Shown here: piece after piece, positions 59,290 to 64,000 of the stretch
Layout: every line of letters begins with the position of its first letter
How positions within the stretch are numbered: position 1 is the first letter of the stretch
From: Taxillus chinensis
Lineage: Eukaryota > Streptophyta > Magnoliopsida > Santalales > Loranthaceae
Assembly (NCBI GenBank): GCA_023512835.1
Contig: CM042092.1
Span: 12,684,498-12,748,497, forward strand
DNA: 64,000 nt
Direction: 5' to 3'
Notes under the pieces: generated by a model
Told to the model about the DNA's origin: nothing
Seen by the model: the letters and a program-made list of their open reading frames with translations, nothing else
Databases searched by the model: none
Program-made: the position numbers and the translations under genes

Positions 59290-60150
59290 TTGGCTTTAAA
59301 AAAAATGCGTTTTGTTTGGATAAATGCTCAATTTGAGAATGCTTTTGAGAGACTGCTTCTGCTTATATTATAAGCAGAAGCAAAAAAATATGTTTGATAA
59401 ATTTGAAAAAAGTACTTATAAAAAAAGGTTTCTGTTTTTTTATCAAAAGCAGAAGCAATTCAAGGGTTGCTTTTAGAAATTGCTTTTTTATGAAGTAGTT
59501 TTTGAAAAATTAAAATGACAATAATAACCTTTTTTTTCTCCTCTCAACGTGGGGCACTACTACTCTTCTCCCCAACGCATCAATCCCTACCAATGCCATG
59601 GCCGACCACCACAAACAAACGAAATTTAAAATTTTTTATCCTACACGTAGATTCTATGCCGTAGAATTGGTTCTGGCGAGTATTTGCAGAGACTATAAGG
59701 ACTGCACGTAGATTAAGTGATCTACAAGGACTTGAAGCCAGAGAACATGGGCTGGGGGTGGTACGGGTGGGGACGTAGGTTGTGTTTGGCATGGCTGGGA
59801 GCAAAAGGGGGTGGGGGAGGGTGGGGAGGAGTGGGCCGAGTGGGGACGTAGGTGGGGGTTGAGGATGGAAATAGGGTGGTGGAGGTGGTGCGGGCAGAAG
59901 CAGGAATGTGGAGGATGAGGGTTTTAAAAACAAAATATAAAAAATATAAAAAAGATATTTATGTTTTTTACATCTTAACAGTACTTTCGTTTTTAATTTA
60001 CCAAATACTTATCAATTGCTTTTAAAAATTAAAGCACTTTTAAAATTATATTTTACCAAATACTCATCTGCTTATTTCAACAATAACTTATTTTTTCAGC
60101 ACAACTAAAAGCATCTTCTTTTAAAAACATACATTACCATGCTAAGCCAA
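59290..60150. mobile_element. MITE-like element with GC-rich cargo
   Basis: AT-rich flanks rich in AAGCAGAAGC and GCTTTTAAAA motifs appear in inverted orientation on either side (59340-59480 and 59990-60140). They enclose a GC-rich block at 59540-59930. The block is G-rich on the plus strand and gives a proline-rich open frame on the minus strand, without family resemblance. The boundaries are approximate and no target duplication was identified. Confidence 0.4.
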
Positions 60151-62980
60151 AAGCTTGTAAACATGTTTATCTTGTTAAGATTTTTTTCATAAGGGAAAAA
60201 AATAAAAAATGTTTCCTTTTCAAAAGCTTTTTAGACATATCTTTAATTTTTTTTGAAAGTTTGTGTTTAAACTAAATATCTCTATCTTCAAAATCCTTTT
60301 AAGATATTTAGTTCATTAAAAAAGTGTTTTGTCCTTTAAATAAACTAAATTTGTTTAAAAACCAAAGTTTTTTTAACAACAACCATAAAATAAGTAAAAA
60401 TGAATTATCTTGGAAAAAAATAAATGGAAAGATATATATACAGGTTTCCAACCATACTTTATATAAATTTGTAATAAATAAGTAAATAGATAAGAACTAA
60501 TAACCCTAATCACAAGTATACCTCGCATTAGTATACATGCACTCAATCACAACATGTAATTAGTAAGTGATTCCAAATAAAAGCTAGTTACATCAAATTC
60601 AAAATGACTTTCCAACTTTGAGGAAATTGCGTGGTCATAGTTAGCATCACTCGAGATACTCAACGTAAAGGGAATGAGGCCTAGATTATTAAAACTCTTA
60701 TAAACATTTGTTAAATTATATATATAACACGTGAAATTATATGTTATTACCCGTTTTTGCCCGAGTTTGCAGTCCACATTTTAAGATTTAACACGCATAT
60801 TGCAAATACCAAGTCTTCTCCTTGTACGACAACTCACAAACAAAAAAGTATGCGATAAACACAATGTAACATAAAAAAAAAGGAATCACACATGCATGCG
60901 ATTGGCATACGATTCTACATGAAAAAAGTATATTCAAGGGAAATACTATTGCACTTTTATAACGCTCAACATTTGTATGTAATTTTAGCTTACGGAAGTT
61001 TGACTATTTTATGTTTTCTCTTATTATCATTATTTTAAGTAAATATGAAACAAATATGTATGAGCCAAGTCCCCTACAACAGTAATTTTATAAAACAAGA
61101 TAAAGCGTTTTAATTTGTTAGGATGTATTTGAAAACCAAATAATGTAAATAAGATATTGTCATAATTGATGTTGACCCAGACAACCAAGGTATGAATATT
61201 AGCCGTTCAAACATGCACCCACTCTGACATTTACTTTTACATTCTATAAAATGTGATTTTTTTGCTTTATTTTTAGTTTAAAGAAGATAAAAAATTGGTT
61301 TTCAAAATACAATAAGGTGGAGGTTCTTCACAAATATAAAATTAAATAAAGGAAATTAAAAGAACTCCATATAAGTGGGAGCCGTTGATGACGAACCTAC
61401 ATTTAAGTACGATCATATTATTAAAAGGACCTCCTATATCTTAATATCATTATGTACGAATTTCATCTTTCTTCTTACAAATATAATTTTCCTCTCGGAG
61501 TATACGGTTGTCACTCCTTTATGCTTTTATATGTCCCCAGTTATCTTAGTCGCCTCTATGTGTGTTTTTGTCGGGCTGCGTGTCCTCTCTCGAAACGGGA
61601 AAATGCTTACATTTATTGTTTTACTACATTATCATGCCCTCAAATTCTAATAAACCCGAAATTGAAAACGTAACTTTTCTTTACTCGTACCCAAATACCA
61701 CCGAGTTGGTTACAAACACAAAAACTACGACACATGTAAGGTCTTAAACAATAATGGTGCAATTTTACATCATGGTAATCTCGTACTTTCACATAAAACC
61801 ATAATGATGATAAACATTTTATGGAATCATTATCATCGACAAATTTCATGTTAATATATCACAACCGATATTCAAATCTAAATGACATTGTGGTGGTTTG
61901 TGCGAACTCTTTTACGGAGAGTACTCTCACTACTGGGTATGAAATTAAAATGGACAAAATACTATGACTAGTGGAGGCAAGACAATGCATGCATATTAAG
62001 ACTTTCACAACTTTAAGTAAATTTGCCTTAGACGCGAGAGGCCGAGGCATTCAAAGGCGCGAGGCTTCATTAATTTATGGGAGGCGGGACAAAAGAGTGT
62101 GCTGGTATGAACATATTACTAAACAAGATAAATAACGAGATAGGTTCATAGCCCGTGAGCGGCCTCAAGTAATAATGAATTTAAAATTTCGATCAAGTGA
62201 GAAATATTATAAATATAAATTTAAATTAATGTTTATAATAAGAAACATTTAGTTTCATATTTGAGTTTAAAATTTTAATATTAAAATCTATTTATAATTT
62301 TTCACAATAATATAATGTTAAACATTATACTTTAAATTATATTTTTAATAATTTGTAAAAAATATTTTTTTTATTTGAACAAATAATATTATGAGTTTAT
62401 TATAATAAATTTTTTTATTTTTCAGAAGTTGTAATAAAAAATAAATTATAGCTTCAAAAAGTAATAATATAAAAATAAATGAAATTTAAAGGCGGTTAGT
62501 CTATAAATATATATATTTGAGAATGTGGTTGTTTAAAAAACTATTAGTTTAGATAAAATTCTATGATTCATAAATAACTTAAAATTTTTAGATTTTGGTT
62601 GTTTTAAATAATAATAATATTTTTTTAAATAATTACTACATATATGTTTGATTTCATAAGATTATTTTTTAAAATAAAAATATTTTTAATAACAGTATAA
62701 ATAATTTATAAATAGTATAAATTTAATTGGACCAACCGTATTTAAAAATAATTTTATTGTTTCAAAAGAATCAGCCAAAATTAAACAGGTCCAAATAATA
62801 AGTTTATTTTGTACAATAATATTATTTGTTAAAGTAAAATTATTTTTAAAATAACAGATTGTTAAAAAAAAAGTCTCGCTAATATCTTGTATGACTCTAA
62901 AATATTATTGAATTTCTATTTAAAAATTAGAAATGATTTTTGTAAAGTTATTGATAAATCGGAAAAACGCGCTAACAGAT
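60151..62980. other. AT-rich intergenic DNA
   Basis: Several 60-90-codon frames occur around 61375-62050 but none resembles a protein family. Short GC-richer scraps lie near 61540-61600 and 62030-62170. MITE-like AT-rich runs lie at 62570-62870. Confidence 0.45.
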
Positions 62981-62984
62981 ATGA

Positions 62985-64000
62985 CAGAGCAATGTTACGC
63001 GTTAATCTATTATTCGTAACTGAAAAGCAATGCCAGCGCATTGTCGGCAATGCCACCAATGACCAAACGTCTCTGCGTCCATTAGCCGTCGATCTCGCCC
63101 ACTTGTATCTATTCGTATCCGTCCATCTTCCTGCGCCCCCTATAATTGCTAGGGTCTCCGCCTTATTCTCTATCACGGAGGCCTAGGCTTCCTTGCAGCC
63201 TCTGGTCTCTCCTCTTCTCCTGTTCAGATCTATTCTTAGCGTAGATCTACTACACCAGTTTTCTCCCAAAGTTCTTTTGAATCGTCTCCCGATCTATGTT
63301 TCGGTTTTGTTTGGGTTTCGTTGTCGGTCTCTGTCGTCGTCGCTCTCGTCTCCTGGTTCCTGAAGGCCTTCGTTCTGTGAGTTGTGTTTGATCTTGAGTT
63401 ATTTTTTTAAAATTTTTTGGCCCTGGTATGATTTCTTTTTTGGGTCAATTTGGTAAGCTTTCTATCCAATTTGTTGGGACTAAGGCTTGTTGGTTTGTTG
63501 GTGTGGCAGATCTCCGGCGTCTGCGTTTTTCATATGCGCTATCTCTCGTCGTACGGGAGGTGCGTGGAACTCTAATTATTTTGTTGGTTTTATGTTTGCA
63601 GCTCGGTCGGTTCTTCTCTCTTGGAGTCGTATGTATGTTTTCCTTTTATGGTCCAGTACGTCTGCGTGCCAGATGGCGATGTAAATACCCGCGTGATTGA
63701 TGCAGTCTGACGGTGAGGATGATTGAGAAGGGTATGTGAGCCGTCTAAACTGGCCCCTCTATTTTGTTCCACGGGCTATGTTCTCGGCTGTATGTTGTTA
63801 GAGGCCTTTTGCCATGTCAGGTGCGCTTGCATGGCAGGCCACAAAAATCATAATAAAGTAGCACGGCTTCTTTTGTCTGAGGGTGGATCGCACGGGAATC
63901 GCCCGGGGTCCTCCTTCTCTGTTGCGTTGCGCTTTTCTTTTTCTTTTTTTTTTTGCTTCCTGAACAGCTCTATTATCGCACCAAAGAATATCGTATTCAA
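62985..64000 (+). other. GC-richer, CT-rich stretch; possible 5' end of a gene leaving the window
   Basis: Base composition changes sharply at about 62985. A CT-rich stretch (63185-63380) resembles leaders of housekeeping genes, with a TATA-like CTATAATTG at about 63140. T-rich, intron-like DNA follows. Open frames (63428-63700, 63487-63684) give no recognisable protein. A 5' UTR with a first intron, a non-coding transcript or an unrecognised repeat are all possible. Confidence 0.3.

Noticed and set aside
59580..59933. Proline-rich 117-codon frame on the minus strand
   Set aside because: Arises from a G-rich plus strand inside a MITE-like element; resembles low-complexity sequence rather than an extensin or other cell-wall protein.
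1..64000. tRNA, rRNA, CRISPR arrays or bacterial-type operons
   Set aside because: No tRNA B-box with a matching acceptor stem, no rRNA sequence and no regularly spaced repeat array were noticed. The bacterial-like sigma factor is a nuclear plastid-targeted gene with introns, not a plastid or bacterial insertion.

Overview
The window is nuclear DNA from a flowering plant, probably a eudicot. Genes carry several short exons with GT-AG introns. Intergenic DNA is very AT-rich and full of TA/GA/CA microsatellites, MITE-like repeats and Ty1/copia retrotransposon debris. The recognised families are plant-specific: arabinogalactan peptide, group III WRKY, plastid sigma factor, SWEET and pollen-type polygalacturonase. 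I cannot name the species. All exon models were assembled by eye from reading frame, splice-site dinucleotides and family resemblance.

Layout. 1-0.6 kb: first exon of an arabinogalactan peptide gene on the minus strand, cut by the window edge. 1.27-6.06 kb: one complete but decayed Ty1/copia element on the minus strand, with two LTRs, a 5-bp target duplication, PBS and PPT. 6.4-6.94 kb: a broken fragment of a WAV3-type RING/vWA E3 ligase gene. 9.3-12.2 kb (-): a three-exon nuclear coiled-coil protein of unknown function with a clear SUMO-interaction-like motif. 14.8-16.3 kb (-): a complete three-exon group III WRKY gene with W-boxes upstream of its own start. 20.4-21.9 kb: two GC-rich hAT-like repeats, one with an exact 8-bp target duplication. 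24.2-28.0 kb (+): the complete plastid sigma factor SIG5. 28-45 kb: a gene desert of MITEs and decayed duplications, including a second copy of the SWEET upstream region with no gene behind it. 45.3-47.2 kb (+): a six-exon clade I SWEET sugar transporter. 48.7-50.2 kb (+): a heavily decayed copia remnant. 50.5-52.3 kb (+): a three-exon multi-pass membrane protein, possibly YrhK-like. 54.1-57.2 kb (+): a five-exon secreted exo-type polygalacturonase. 57.6-60.2 kb: a long hairpin repeat, a 297-bp tandem duplication and a MITE-like element with GC-rich cargo. 63.0-64.0 kb: a GC-richer, CT-rich stretch that may be the 5' end of a gene running off the window.

The genes do not form a pathway or cluster. 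They are independent loci in a repeat-rich region, and I found no convincing new multi-gene system. The observations most worth following are: two probable GC-AG introns, one of them with facing GT and CA tracts and a poor polypyrimidine tract; the orphan copy of the SWEET promoter; the SUMO-interaction motif in the uncharacterised nuclear protein; a polygalacturonase lacking a usually conserved cysteine pair; and a four-part palindromic repeat able to form a long RNA hairpin.
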